64,000 nt of DNA from Paenibacillus luteus (GTDB lineage Bacteria; Bacillota; Bacilli; Paenibacillales; Paenibacillaceae): assembly GCF_006542765.1 (NCBI RefSeq), contig NZ_SKCD01000005.1, positions 64,255 through 128,254 of the forward strand, written 5' to 3'. Made by a program: the position numbers and the translations under genes. Below the pieces are notes generated by a model. That model did no database searches and had not been told where the DNA came from. It saw nothing but the letters and a program-made list of their open reading frames with translations. Shown here piece after piece: positions 16,878 to 26,458 of this stretch. Numbering within the stretch: the first letter of the stretch is position 1; each line of letters opens with the position of its first letter.

Positions 16878-16972
16878 ACGGCTGGCACCGCTTTTGCCAG
16901 TAATCGCTCATGACGTGAAGAACGATAACCATTCCTTGGCGTTGAAAGACGCATAGATCTTTATGGTTTAAC

Positions 16973-17010
16973 AAAAGCCTCAGCGAGAGATGACTCTCGC
17001 TGAGGCTTTT
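16973..17010. terminator. bidirectional terminator between fcl and the GT2 gene
   Basis: A 17-bp perfect stem (AAAAGCCTCAGCGAGAG and its complement) with a 4-nt loop and A- and T-runs on either side. It ends both the plus-strand fcl transcript and the minus-strand 17-26 kb operon. Confidence 0.92.
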
Positions 17011-17018
17011 CCATTCGG

Positions 17019-18146
17019 TTAGTATTTTCTCTTCTTCAAGGCAGCAGGCTTGCGCAGTCCTGCTTTCAGTAAAGGTTTACGAGCAAGCCCGTTTCTAGGA
17101 TTCCTTGCAGCCAGTGGCTTTGCTGTCTTCCTTCCGCGCTTCGTTATCCAATTAACTCCACTCTTTCTGCTGCTCCGGCTCTTTCCGCGCACGCTCTTTG
17201 CTCTTCTCGGCCTAACCACGGCAGGCGCGACTGTCCGGTGGATTGCTCCGCGATTGGCAAAATAAAAATTCGATACCTCTGCAAAATAAGCGTTCAGCAC
17301 GTTCTCGAGACCTTGCGGCGTAAACAGCTTCGACTCATTATTTTTTGTGCGCAGCTTGTCGAACCAGCCTCTTACGCTTTGAATAAATTCATCGGTTGCC
17401 CGCAGCCGCCGGTTGCATACGTCCATATGGAGATTGAGCTCTTCGTCTGAAGGCAAGAGTCCCATGCGAATGAGCTGGTTGTAAACGATCTTCCTGCCGA
17501 CTAGCCGCTGTTCCTCGCCATGCTTCGCACCCACTTGCTCCCCGTGAATCCGATAATGGAGCAGGACATCGGGCAGGTTCGTCACGCGAGTTAAATGAGC
17601 CATGCGCGACCAAAGCTCGTAATCTTCCGTATGGGGGGAATTATAGTCATAATAGAGCGCATAACTCTTTACGACTGATTTACGCATCATAACTGTCGGG
17701 TGATTCAAGGCGCAATAGAAAAGAAGCCCCGCCTTGATATCGTCATGGTCTGTCGGATGCTTCACCCATACATCCTGATGCATATACTTCATAGCAGTGC
17801 CGCAGAGCCCAATTTCTGGATACTGGTTCATAAATTCGACTTGTCTTCCAAGTCGGTCTGGGAACGCGAAGTCATCACAATCCATTCTCGCGATATATTC
17901 GCCCTCTGCCAAATCAAGCCCTTTATTCAGCGTAAAGATCAATCCTCGATTGGAGCCATTGCTATAAAAACGAATGCGAGGGTCAGCGTATGACGAAATG
18001 ATAGCCGCACTCTGATCAATGGAGCCATCGTCAATCAACACCAGCTCAAAATCATTGAAGTTTTGGTTTAATATGCTTTCAATCGCTTCACGCAAAAATA
18101 ATTCACCATTATAGACGGGCATTAATACCGTTACTTTTGGCACCAC
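17019..18146 (-). CDS. GT2 glycosyltransferase with a basic C-terminal tail
   Basis: 375 residues. GT-A domain at 1-230: VLMPVYNGELFLREAIES, LIDDGSIDQ, ARMDCDDFAFPDR (DxDD metal site) and HTEDYELWSRM (catalytic acidic motif). The last 65 or so residues are dominated by Lys/Arg/Pro/Ala (RGKSRSSRKSG, RKPLLKAGLRKPAALKKRKY) and probably disordered. Similar tails end the protein at 39179..40330, and basic stretches begin several other transferases here. The start is GTG behind GGAGG. It is the last gene of the rfbF operon. Confidence 0.85.
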   Translation of the reverse strand: MVPKVTVLMPVYNGELFLREAIESILNQNFNDFELVLIDDGSIDQSAAIISSYADPRIRFYSNGSNRGLIFTLNKGLDLAEGEYIARMDCDDFAFPDRLGRQVEFMNQYPEIGLCGTAMKYMHQDVWVKHPTDHDDIKAGLLFYCALNHPTVMMRKSVVKSYALYYDYNSPHTEDYELWSRMAHLTRVTNLPDVLLHYRIHGEQVGAKHGEEQRLVGRKIVYNQLIRMGLLPSDEELNLHMDVCNRRLRATDEFIQSVRGWFDKLRTKNNESKLFTPQGLENVLNAYFAEVSNFYFANRGAIHRTVAPAVVRPRRAKSVRGKSRSSRKSGVNWITKRGRKTAKPLAARNPRNGLARKPLLKAGLRKPAALKKRKY

Positions 18147-18239
18147 TCGGCCTCCTTCAATACATCCTCTATTATAGGATGATCGATAGCTGCGGATGGA
18201 TTGGACAAAAGCCGCGGGGCATATTCACTGTTCTTGCGG

Positions 18240-18914
18240 TCAAAGCCGCACAGCATAAATGTCGCCCCATAATAAATCAGCCTTCAGGCTGCCCATTCGC
18301 CCGCACATCTCCTCAGCCGAACACCAGCTGTCATAATGGAAGGCTAGCGATTCCCCTAGAGAGAGGTTGAAGCGGTAGCGGCCAAGACTCTCTAAATAGC
18401 GGATGCACGACAGCGTAGAGGACATGACCTCATCCGAGAACTCAAAGGACAGGGCAGGGATCGGCTTGGATAATCCGCGAAAAACCTGCATCTCATAGCC
18501 CTCCACATCGATTTTGCAAAAATCCGGCATCCCATACTGGGCAATCAGCGTGTCCAAGCGAATGACCGGCACGGTAATCGGCTGATACCAATTATAATGG
18601 CCGAAGCGTCCGCTGGTTCTCATCGTCTGAATCCACTCTTTATTCATGGACGATATCGTATGCGCGTCGCTGACGATCATTTCCGCTTGCCCTTCGCTGC
18701 TTCCTAACGCATAAGGAATGAGCGTAAAGCCCGGCCTATCCTTGAATTGCTGCAGCAGCACCTCCTGACAGCCCGGCTGCGGCTCAACAGCAACGACATT
18801 CACGCCCAGATCCAAAAAAACGCGCGTGCGGTTACCTACGTTGGCTCCGATATCAAAATACAAATTGCCCGGACCCTTGAAGGAAGAATAAAAATCAGCC
18901 ATGGAATCGCTCAT
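18240..18914 (-). CDS. FkbM-family SAM-dependent methyltransferase
   Basis: 224 residues of the FkbM fold: NLYFDIGANVGNRTRVF (SAM motif I), VVAVEPQPGC, and DFCKIDVEGYEMQVFRGL, the FkbM signature. Such enzymes O-methylate sugars or other small groups in glycan and natural-product pathways. It lies between two glycosyltransferase genes in one operon (17-bp gap upstream), so it probably methylates a sugar of the same glycan. No export signal. Confidence 0.87.
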   Translation of the reverse strand: MSDSMADFYSSFKGPGNLYFDIGANVGNRTRVFLDLGVNVVAVEPQPGCQEVLLQQFKDRPGFTLIPYALGSSEGQAEMIVSDAHTISSMNKEWIQTMRTSGRFGHYNWYQPITVPVIRLDTLIAQYGMPDFCKIDVEGYEMQVFRGLSKPIPALSFEFSDEVMSSTLSCIRYLESLGRYRFNLSLGESLAFHYDSWCSAEEMCGRMGSLKADLLWGDIYAVRL

Positions 18915-18931
18915 GCTTTTACCTCCTTAGA

Positions 18932-20380
18932 TTAATAGAATTGGGGATGGTTATTCCGAATTTGTTGGACAATGGCAGCATGCCGTTGGCCCGCGTCATA
19001 GGATAACGAATGCCCATGGCGCCTGTAGAGAAGCAGCGCCTCCGGAATCGCTTCGCCAGGCCACCCGCTCTCGCATAAGGAGATCCAGAAATCCCAATCC
19101 TCATAGCCATAAATCATGTTCTCGTTGTAGCCGCCAGCCGCAATCCACGCCTGTTTGCGGAATAGCGACGTTACGCACACGATATTCTCGGAGAGCAGAC
19201 GATTGAAATCGAATACGGGCGGTATCCAAACCCATGAGGTATCGCCGAAATACTCCAAGCCTACCGTTGCGAAGCCAAGTTCCGGCTTGGCTTCCAGCAC
19301 GCGAAACGCTTTTTCGATTAAAGTTGGCCGCAGCTTATCGTCCGCATCAAGGGGCAAAATATATTTGCCTCTTGCCGCTTTGATCCCTACATTTCGGCCA
19401 TGCGGCAGCCCAATATTCGTCTGTACATGGATCACTCTCGTCTTTGGTTTTTTCAGCCGGTTCAGCACTTCAATCGTATAAGGGTCGGTGGAGCCGTTAT
19501 TTACGACAATAATCTCAAATTCTTGGAAGGTCGAGCCCAGGCAGGAGTTAACCGCATCCTCTACGTATCGGCCGTAGTTATAGCAAGGAATAATGATGCT
19601 GACCAACGGGTCCATTCGAAGCTCTGTGCCCAGTTGATTCCGTATCATTCGTCTCACCTGCAATTCATCCTTCAGCCAATCATGCCAAAGCTCGTAAAGG
19701 CGATGCTCGCTGAACAGATCCGGATGATTATTTGCCACCTGCCGCACTAGCCGGTCGTGCTTGAAATCATCGGAAGCTCCGCCTGCCACACGGTAGGATA
19801 AAGGCGTATCCGCAACAATGGCAGCGCCCCACCCTCGCTTTGCGAGCGAGATCCAAAAATCCCAATCCTCGTATCCCTCGGTCATGCTCTCGTTGAAGCC
19901 TCCCGCCTCCAGCCATGCCTGTTTGCGAAACAAAGCGCTGCTGCATACGATATTTTGCGACAGCAAATGGCCCAAATGAAAAGGGGGTGCCTCCCAGGTA
20001 TAATGAATAGCCCCAAACGTTTGATAGCCTGACGTAGCAAAACCAAGCTGTGATTGGCCCATTAGCTGCTCAAGCGCCTTTCCCATGAAGGCGGGATGAA
20101 GCTTGTCATCCGCATTTAGGCAAATGATAAACTCGCCCTTCGCTTCCCGGATTCCCGTGTTTCTCGCATATGAAACTCCTTTGTTTTCTTGTTCTACCAT
20201 TCGTATATTCGTATGATTCAGTCGTCTGATAACATCCTGTGCATAGCCGTCTTTCAAACCGTAATCGACCACGATAATTTCAAATGCCGAAAAGGCGGAG
20301 TTTAGGCAGGATTCGATGGCTTGCTCAAGATTCAACCCCTCATCCCGGCAGGGGATGACAACGCTGATGATCGGTACCAT
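18932..20380 (-). CDS. tandem double-domain GT2 glycosyltransferase
   Basis: 482 residues from the ATG at 20380, preceded by AAAGGAG at 8 nt; the ATG at 20398 overlaps the upstream stop but has no site. Two GT-A domains of about 235 residues follow each other: SVVIPCRDEG...LNADDKLHP and SIIIPCYNYG...LDADDKLRP, each with GGFNESMTEGYEDWDFW or its equivalent near the end. The first copy has VVDYGLKDG where the second has VVNNGSTDP, so the donor loop of domain 1 has diverged. Two domains may add two sugars in turn, as in some polymerising enzymes. Confidence 0.85.
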   Translation of the reverse strand: MVPIISVVIPCRDEGLNLEQAIESCLNSAFSAFEIIVVDYGLKDGYAQDVIRRLNHTNIRMVEQENKGVSYARNTGIREAKGEFIICLNADDKLHPAFMGKALEQLMGQSQLGFATSGYQTFGAIHYTWEAPPFHLGHLLSQNIVCSSALFRKQAWLEAGGFNESMTEGYEDWDFWISLAKRGWGAAIVADTPLSYRVAGGASDDFKHDRLVRQVANNHPDLFSEHRLYELWHDWLKDELQVRRMIRNQLGTELRMDPLVSIIIPCYNYGRYVEDAVNSCLGSTFQEFEIIVVNNGSTDPYTIEVLNRLKKPKTRVIHVQTNIGLPHGRNVGIKAARGKYILPLDADDKLRPTLIEKAFRVLEAKPELGFATVGLEYFGDTSWVWIPPVFDFNRLLSENIVCVTSLFRKQAWIAAGGYNENMIYGYEDWDFWISLCESGWPGEAIPEALLLYRRHGHSLSYDAGQRHAAIVQQIRNNHPQFY

Positions 20381-20394
20381 AAGTTTTGCTCCTT

Positions 20395-21075
20395 TCATTC
20401 CGGGGTCGCTTTTCGATCCGGAAGCAAATAATAGTTAAATAAGTCCTTCGTTACGGACAAGCCGTATTTTACAGTTAGCAGCGACAACACCGACTGGTCG
20501 TAGCGATGCTCGATAAATTCCGGGAAATTAGGAAGACCGCAGACGTTTGCCCCATCTAGCAGCACCGTTTTGGTGACACAGAACGAAAGCCACTCCTCCA
20601 GCAGCTTTCGGCTGCGTTCGTTATTATGAAAAATAAAAAAACCCGCCCACACCTGCTCCGCACTCCAATAAGCCGGCTCATCGCATTGCATTTGCACGAA
20701 ACAATCTCTCTTGGTCCAGCACTTATTTAAATAAGACATGGTCTTAAAAAAAGCGAAGCCGCCATGATCCGCGCAAAGCGAGAGGAGCGGGCCAAGCGGC
20801 CGAATAAACCGGTTGTCGGCATCAGAATAGAGAATCACCGCATTCTCTTCCGCCTTTGACAGCGAATCCAATAAAATGTAAGGCTTCCAAAGCCACAACC
20901 CGTTCCCCTTCTCATGCTGCAAAAGCTCCTGATGGTCACGGGCGAATACCGTTCCCTCAAGGTCGCTGGGACTATACGAGATCACGCGGTCTACGCCGAA
21001 CTGAAGCGCGGAAGCATTGAGCTGCTCTCGGTAAGGCTGATAGGCGAAGGAAGCAAAGCTGACTAAATATATCAT
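20395..21075 (-). CDS. putative glycosyltransferase-like protein
   Basis: 226 residues, no signal or membrane segment. GNGLWLWKPYILLDSL and ILYSDADNRFI resemble segments of GT-A enzymes that work on cell-surface polysaccharides; SDAD could be the DxD metal site. YWSAEQVWAGFFIF and EHRYDQSVLSLL also fit such enzymes. I cannot assign a CAZy family with confidence. It lies between two transferase genes in the same operon (20-bp gap upstream; downstream coupling at ATGA), supporting a role in the same glycan. Confidence 0.65.
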   Translation of the reverse strand: MIYLVSFASFAYQPYREQLNASALQFGVDRVISYSPSDLEGTVFARDHQELLQHEKGNGLWLWKPYILLDSLSKAEENAVILYSDADNRFIRPLGPLLSLCADHGGFAFFKTMSYLNKCWTKRDCFVQMQCDEPAYWSAEQVWAGFFIFHNNERSRKLLEEWLSFCVTKTVLLDGANVCGLPNFPEFIEHRYDQSVLSLLTVKYGLSVTKDLFNYYLLPDRKATPE

Positions 21076-21095
21076 GAGTGATCACTGCTTTCTCT

Positions 21096-22979
21096 TCAGG
21101 ATCTTGATCGCCCCGTACGATGAACCCATGCATAATCCTTGACCTTGCTTGGCGTCCATCGCCCGTAAAAAATATTCGTATTCCTCTCCATGACATGCTG
21201 GAACATGCGGCTCATGTCTGAATTGTAGTTTGCCATCGTCAAGGAACGGTTCTCTACATCCGCAAGCATGGCGTACACTTTGTAGCCGTAGTGGCTTGCC
21301 CGAAAGCATAAATCCATATCATCTTGGTACAGCGGAGCATAAACTTCATCCAAATAGCCATACTGCTCCAGAAATGTTTTCCGCAAGATTAGCGGTCCGC
21401 GCATACAGGCGTCCACCTCAAACACCCGCGATTTCAATTGTGGATCTGCCCGCTCATCCTGTCTCCAGTAGACTTCATTAGGCGTACAGGATATTTGGCC
21501 AGGTCCCTGCAAAACCGTTCCTCTTGGATAAAAATTAACGCCGGACAAACAGCCTAGTATCGCGCATTTCCGGTTTTTCTCCAAAAATTGCACAGCTTCG
21601 AAAAAAAGATTGCGATCATGCACGTAATTATCGTCCTGCACAATTACGCAGTAAGCACCAGTTGCCTTTTTCAAGCCGATATTGTTTGATCGCGTTTCGA
21701 ATAGATTAGGTGTCGTCTCATAAGCAATGCTGTACTCTGGCTTGATGCTTCCGAAGTAACCTTTGACCACTTGCTCGCTGCGATCGCTGCAGCCGTCAAA
21801 TATAATCCGAAGCTCAGCATTTCCGTATTCATGGATAGCCAAATGCAGCTCAGAAAGCAGGGAAACGATGGTCTCTTCCTTATTAAAGACAGGGAGAATG
21901 ATGCTGATCTTAGGATATAAGCTTCCGTTCATTACATCCTTTAGCGTGCTTTCAAGCACCAATTTGTAAGACAAATGATACTCTTCGAAATAATCGAGCG
22001 TCTTTTTCTTCCACGCAAGGATATCGGAGTCGGATAATTGCTGGGTTCGAAGCAGCAGTTGCTTCTGCTGTGAATGGTCAACGGGGTCGAACAAGCCAAG
22101 CGGAGAAAAGTCGAGGCCCGCATGACGACTCAGCAGCGGTATAACGCCGTAGCTGATCGCCTCAAGAAGCAGCGGCTCGTGTTTGCCTAACGTGGGATAT
22201 AAGATAAAATCACTCTGGGCCAGCAAGTCTGCCCGCTGCTCTGCATCCAACTGCCCGCCATGAAAGAACAGTTTACCGCCCATCGTCGACTGCAATTGCG
22301 CGATGCGGCCGGCAAAAAAAGCATTAACCGGCTTGCCTGCTATATGCAGCTGTATATTTTCATTTGCAATTATGGGCTCAGAAAATAATAGAAACACGGC
22401 GTCAAAACCGCTGCTAAAGCCGATCTCAGAAGCCATGAACGTAAAGATCCTTGTATGTCCCGCATCTTTGCGCCAACGGGATTGCACGTCCTGAGGTTCG
22501 GGACGATGACTCGGTCCAGCAAGCAAGGTTTTAAACTTACGTTTCGGTACGCCGTGCTGGATATAAGAACTGTACGTTTCCATATTGCCGATGCCAATGA
22601 TAAAATCCGCTTTCTTCATAGATTGGTTCAGCGCATCTGCATCACCGGAATCGGACGGTTGGAATGCCGCTTCCGGCAACCCGTGTCCAGCCTTTAGTGT
22701 GAGCATGCTCCGCATCGTCTCAGCGGGATGTCTCCCTTCCGTCAACAGCAGGATCTTCGCAAAGCGGCAAATACCCTCCATGGCGGTAAAGCCCCCCGCG
22801 CTTCCGACAAACCAATCATATTCACAGCCTTTCAGCTTGCTGCGTTCCTGCTCGGAGCCATCGCTGACTGTAACGCTGCCCAGTTGAAGCAGAATTTCAT
22901 AAAGCACTCCGTCAAAAGGGCCGGAAGAATGCTCCAGTTTGTCATCCGCAGTTGCTTCATATCCAAACAAGATTTTCAT
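21096..22979 (-). CDS. fused GT4-like and GT2 glycosyltransferase
   Basis: 627 residues from the ATG at 22979 (AAGGAG at 9 nt). The first half (1-320) is a GT-B fold with a GT4-like donor half: RIFTFMASEIGFSSGFD, AQSDFILYPTLGKHEPLLLEAISYGVIPL. The second half (from about 355) is a GT-A domain: SIILPVFNKEETIVSLL, RIIFDGCSDRSEQVV, IVQDDNYVHDR, YQDDMDLCFRA. The GT-A DxD equivalent reads QDDN. Such a fusion could add two sugars in sequence. It follows the epimerase gene after a 115-bp gap in the same operon. Confidence 0.82.
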   Translation of the reverse strand: MKILFGYEATADDKLEHSSGPFDGVLYEILLQLGSVTVSDGSEQERSKLKGCEYDWFVGSAGGFTAMEGICRFAKILLLTEGRHPAETMRSMLTLKAGHGLPEAAFQPSDSGDADALNQSMKKADFIIGIGNMETYSSYIQHGVPKRKFKTLLAGPSHRPEPQDVQSRWRKDAGHTRIFTFMASEIGFSSGFDAVFLLFSEPIIANENIQLHIAGKPVNAFFAGRIAQLQSTMGGKLFFHGGQLDAEQRADLLAQSDFILYPTLGKHEPLLLEAISYGVIPLLSRHAGLDFSPLGLFDPVDHSQQKQLLLRTQQLSDSDILAWKKKTLDYFEEYHLSYKLVLESTLKDVMNGSLYPKISIILPVFNKEETIVSLLSELHLAIHEYGNAELRIIFDGCSDRSEQVVKGYFGSIKPEYSIAYETTPNLFETRSNNIGLKKATGAYCVIVQDDNYVHDRNLFFEAVQFLEKNRKCAILGCLSGVNFYPRGTVLQGPGQISCTPNEVYWRQDERADPQLKSRVFEVDACMRGPLILRKTFLEQYGYLDEVYAPLYQDDMDLCFRASHYGYKVYAMLADVENRSLTMANYNSDMSRMFQHVMERNTNIFYGRWTPSKVKDYAWVHRTGRSRS

Positions 22980-23093
22980 GTTCGCCACTCCTTTTAATTT
23001 CTTAATAGTGCAAGGCCACGATACCTCTGGAGTGGTCAGCCATAATTCGTGCATGCAGCGTGCGAATAAGGTCCAGAAATAGCTGCGCTGACC

Positions 23094-24008
23094 TTATTCA
23101 TCCTTTAGCCTCCTTATTCCCTCCTCCAAGGTTATGGTTGGCCTCCAATTCGGCATTTGCCGGCCCTTATTCCATGGAACCATAATTTCACGAGGGTGAT
23201 AGGGCCTTCCTCCCCAATCGATCTGCAGCGGCAGTCCAACTATACTTTCAATATGAGCCGCTAGTTTCTTTAGGCTAACTGGCTTTCCAGATGAAACGGC
23301 ATAAGTCTCATCCTTTACGGAATCATCATTAAGCAAGCGATGGGCAGCCAGCACATAAGCCTCCACCACATCATCGATGTGAACGAGTTCAATCAGCTGC
23401 TCGCCTGGGGACATAGCGAGCGGCTGCTGTTCCTTGGCCGCTTTTAGCAGCAGGGAGACGATTTTGGATCTCGGATCGCCCGGTCCATAGTTGTCATACA
23501 GCTCCAATGTAATCGCCCGAATTGGCGTTGACTCCGTATAATAGCTTAAAATATCCTTGAAAGCCTGCTTGGAGGCATCGTATAACGATTTTGGACTGTA
23601 GCTTTGATTTCCGTAATGCTGCGAGAATGTGCCTGTATTAATTAATTGGTATACCCTGTGGGCCGCCATCGCTTCCAGCAGCTGCGTCCCAAACACAATA
23701 TTGCTGTGCAGCATAGGTGCAATCTGTTCCGGCACATAGGTAGCCTTCGCAAGGGAGGCCAAATGAAACACGATTTCCGGCTCCGCCTGCTGCACGATTG
23801 CGAATAGGCTTGCCGTCGTACCTTCATGCCTGTGAATCATCAAGCTCGCTGCTTGAACCGGCAGGAGGGCAAGACTCGACTTCTCCCTAGCAATGACGTG
23901 AACGTTCCACCCCTCTGCGAGCAGCCTCTTAACGACCATTGAACCAATATAGCCTGTCGCTCCCGTCACGAGAGCGTTATGGCTTTTGACCGAATGCTTC
24001 TCTTTCAT
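23094..24008 (-). CDS. NAD-dependent epimerase/reductase, probably acting on the CDP-sugar
   Basis: 304-residue extended short-chain dehydrogenase: VTGATGYIGSMVVKRL, FHLASLAKATY, a Ser/Thr in GTFSQHYG, and YDASKQAFKDIL with YxxxK. It follows rfbF and rfbG directly (12-bp gap), so its likely substrate is CDP-4-keto-6-deoxyglucose, which it could reduce or epimerise at C4, similar to CDP-abequose or CDP-6-deoxy sugar reductases. RfbH (3-dehydrase) is absent, so a 6-deoxyhexose rather than a 3,6-dideoxyhexose is the likelier product. This is inference from context. Confidence 0.8.
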   Translation of the reverse strand: MKEKHSVKSHNALVTGATGYIGSMVVKRLLAEGWNVHVIAREKSSLALLPVQAASLMIHRHEGTTASLFAIVQQAEPEIVFHLASLAKATYVPEQIAPMLHSNIVFGTQLLEAMAAHRVYQLINTGTFSQHYGNQSYSPKSLYDASKQAFKDILSYYTESTPIRAITLELYDNYGPGDPRSKIVSLLLKAAKEQQPLAMSPGEQLIELVHIDDVVEAYVLAAHRLLNDDSVKDETYAVSSGKPVSLKKLAAHIESIVGLPLQIDWGGRPYHPREIMVPWNKGRQMPNWRPTITLEEGIRRLKDE

Positions 24009-24020
24009 CCGCCATTCACC

Positions 24021-25106
24021 TCAGCCTGTAGTCATGCTATATTCGTTCAGCTGGCTCAAGCAAACCTGCCTCATCTTCTCCTTCTTCTGATAGGCGAGCG
24101 TCCATTCGATCACCTTATCCAGTGCTTGATTCAAATTCCATCGCGGCTTCCAGCCGAGCAGTTGCTGAGCCTTGGAGCAGTCCAGCTTGAGATAATGGGC
24201 CTCGTGGGCATAGGAGCTGAAGTCGATGCTGTATGCTGCGCCATCCCCCCATTTCTTGCATAGCTGCTCCACGATCCAGCCGACGGGCTTCGCATCTTGG
24301 TCAAGCGGCCCGAAGTTCCAGCTTTCGGCGAAAGCAATTCCTTCTTCCACCAGCTTCTGTGCAAGCAGCAAATATCCGCTGAGCGGCTCCAGCACATGCT
24401 GCCAAGGACGAATCGCATGAGGATTGCGAATCATAACCTCGCTTGCGTTCATAAAGGCCCGCACCGTGTCCGGAACCAAGCGGTCCTGCGCCCAGTCTCC
24501 GCCGCCGATAACATTGCCTGCTCTTGCCGTCGCTAAAGCGACGCCGTGCTTCCGGAATGATTTGGCGTTAAAAAATGAGCTGCGGTAAGCTGCGGTGACG
24601 AGCTCCGAGCAGGCTTTGCTGTTCGAATACGCGTCATAGCCGCCTAACGGGTCATTCTCCCTGTAGCCCCATGCCCATTCCTTGTTCTCATAGCATTTGT
24701 CGGTCGTTACATTAATGACAGCCTTAATGGGTATGCCGCTTTCCACTGCCAGTCTCACTGCTTCCAGCAGATTAACCGTGCCCATTACGTTAACATCAAA
24801 GGTATGTGCGGGGTCGGCATAAGAAGGCTTAACCAGTGCTTGAGCAGCCATATGAATGACAACATCCGGCTCTGCCGCGGACAAAGCCTCGCTTAATCTC
24901 GCTTTATCCCGAATATCGCCAATCACAGAGTTAATCAAGCTGTCAATGCCGCAAAGCTCATATAAGTTTGGCACGGTTTGCGGTTCAAGTGCATAACCGG
25001 TTACCGTTGCACCCATCGTGCTCAGCCACAGACATAGCCAGCTGCCCTTGAATCCCGTATGTCCGGTAATAAACACCTTTTTGCTCTGCCAAAAGCTCTC
25101 ATTCAT
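24021..25106 (-). CDS. rfbG: CDP-glucose 4,6-dehydratase
   Basis: 361 residues from the ATG at 25106 (GGGAG upstream); the open frame to 25289 overlaps rfbF in another frame and is not credible. It has the RfbG start KVFITGHTGFKGSWLCLWL, FHMAAQALVKPSY-like segment, NVTTDKCYENKEW, YSNSKACSE (YxxxK) and ARAGNVIGGGDWA, all characteristic of CDP-glucose dehydratases. It converts CDP-glucose to CDP-4-keto-6-deoxyglucose. The gene lies 13 bp after rfbF. Confidence 0.92.
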   Translation of the reverse strand: MNESFWQSKKVFITGHTGFKGSWLCLWLSTMGATVTGYALEPQTVPNLYELCGIDSLINSVIGDIRDKARLSEALSAAEPDVVIHMAAQALVKPSYADPAHTFDVNVMGTVNLLEAVRLAVESGIPIKAVINVTTDKCYENKEWAWGYRENDPLGGYDAYSNSKACSELVTAAYRSSFFNAKSFRKHGVALATARAGNVIGGGDWAQDRLVPDTVRAFMNASEVMIRNPHAIRPWQHVLEPLSGYLLLAQKLVEEGIAFAESWNFGPLDQDAKPVGWIVEQLCKKWGDGAAYSIDFSSYAHEAHYLKLDCSKAQQLLGWKPRWNLNQALDKVIEWTLAYQKKEKMRQVCLSQLNEYSMTTG

Positions 25107-25119
25107 TACCGACACTCCC

Positions 25120-25911
25120 TTATTTTTTCCATGGCGCTTTACCTGATTTCCATAATTCATCCAATACGGTTTTGTCTCTGAGCGTATCCATCGGCTGAAA
25201 GAAGCCGGCATGCTTATAGGCCATAAGCTCACCGTCCTTCGCGATTTTTTGCAAACAATCCGTCTCCAGATTGGTTTGATCCCCTTCAATGTAGTCGAGT
25301 AGCTTCGGCTCCATAATGAAGAAACCCGAATTGATCCAGTTCCCGTCCCCTTTGGGCTTCTCCATAAAGTCGATCACCTGGCGATTCTCATCCAGATCAA
25401 GAGCACCGAACCGCCCGCTGGGCTGCGTTGCGGTCACGGTAGCCAGCTTGCCATGCGACTGATGAAACTCGGCCAGCTTGCCGATATCTACGTCCGAAAC
25501 GCCGTCCCCGTACGTAAGCATAAAAGTTTTGTTGCCTAAATAGGGTTGAACCCGCTTCAGCCTTCCGCCTGTCATCGTTTCTTTGCCTGTATCGACCAGC
25601 GTGATTTTCCAAGGCTCAATCTTGGATTCGTGAATCGTCATCTCGCTGCTGTTCGACAAGTCAAAGGTCACGTCGGAATGGTGCAAAAAATAATGATAAA
25701 AATATTCTTTAATGAAATAACCCTTATATCCCAAACAAATAATAAAATCCGTAAAGCCGTAAAATGCATAAGTTTTCATGATATGCCACAGGATTGGCTT
25801 ATCGCCAATGTCAATCATCGGCTTCGGTCTTGTGAGCGATTCCTCGCTAATGCGCGTACCGAATCCCCCTGCTAATATGACTACCTTCGTATCTTTGCCC
25901 AGACTGCTCAT
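25120..25911 (-). CDS. rfbF: glucose-1-phosphate cytidylyltransferase
   Basis: 263 residues, the usual length. [35 protein letters not shown] and the [10 protein letters not shown] metal site identify RfbF. It makes CDP-glucose from CTP and glucose-1-phosphate and is the first gene of the 17-26 kb operon. The ATG is preceded by GGAAGG. A weak sigma-K-like element (AC-16-CATAAATAT, 25963 leftwards) lies about 45 nt upstream. Confidence 0.93.
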   Translation of the reverse strand: MSSLGKDTKVVILAGGFGTRISEESLTRPKPMIDIGDKPILWHIMKTYAFYGFTDFIICLGYKGYFIKEYFYHYFLHHSDVTFDLSNSSEMTIHESKIEPWKITLVDTGKETMTGGRLKRVQPYLGNKTFMLTYGDGVSDVDIGKLAEFHQSHGKLATVTATQPSGRFGALDLDENRQVIDFMEKPKGDGNWINSGFFIMEPKLLDYIEGDQTNLETDCLQKIAKDGELMAYKHAGFFQPMDTLRDKTVLDELWKSGKAPWKK

Positions 25912-26458
25912 AGAACCTTCCTTTCTTCTCGTAGATGGAGTTTGTCATCTTACTATATTTATGCATGCCCCGGTTTGTTGTTCTGATGAATACCTAGAGT
26001 GCAAAAATTTAATAGAGATTGATTCAGCCGCGGCAATCGAGCGATCCCTTGCTAGATTAAGAGAATAGGATAAATATGGCGCAAAGTTATCTATAAGCAT
26101 GAAGCTTTGAGCTATGAGCAGCTCCATGAACAGCATAGACAGGTACATTATACGCGGGCGTTCGCATTCAACGGTCGGCTCCTCGACCTGTTATCCCGCT
26201 ACAGCTATGTTCTGTTCTCTGCTAAAGTACTTCGATTTATTAGCCCGTTCTCGATTGCCCATATTGGCCGTCAACTCGAGAATCATATTAATGCTCTATG
26301 CTTCTATTTGCTTCCTGTCCAATCCATCGATAAAATTCGGAAAAATTTGGAGGGAAAATATAAATTTTTTTGAATTAAACCTATCAATTGCCCTTACCTC
26401 TGAAGAGAACTCACATAGAATATAGGAAACACATGTGTCATTCTATGGAGGTGTACTC
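25912..26458. other. divergent control region between rfbF and the 26.4 kb transferase
   Basis: No convincing gene in this 547-bp stretch. It holds the leader of rfbF with a poor sigma-K-like element near 25954-25981, AT-rich DNA at 26330-26370, and the good sigma-K promoter at 26396..26422 for the plus-strand gene. Short frames at 26107 and 26114 lack ribosome sites. Confidence 0.6.
26396..26422 (+). promoter_or_regulatory. sigma-K promoter of the basic-N-terminus transferase
   Basis: AC (26396-26397), 16 nt, CATAGAATA (26414-26422) matches the sigma-K pattern at every fixed position. It lies 36 nt upstream of the TTG start at 26459. Confidence 0.75.

Noticed and set aside
25107..25289. Longer N-terminus of rfbG
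   Set aside because: It overlaps rfbF in another frame and is unlike RfbG; ATG 25106 has a ribosome site.
26107..26373. Short frames between rfbF and the 26.4 kb gene
   Set aside because: No ribosome site and no coding character; the region holds promoters.
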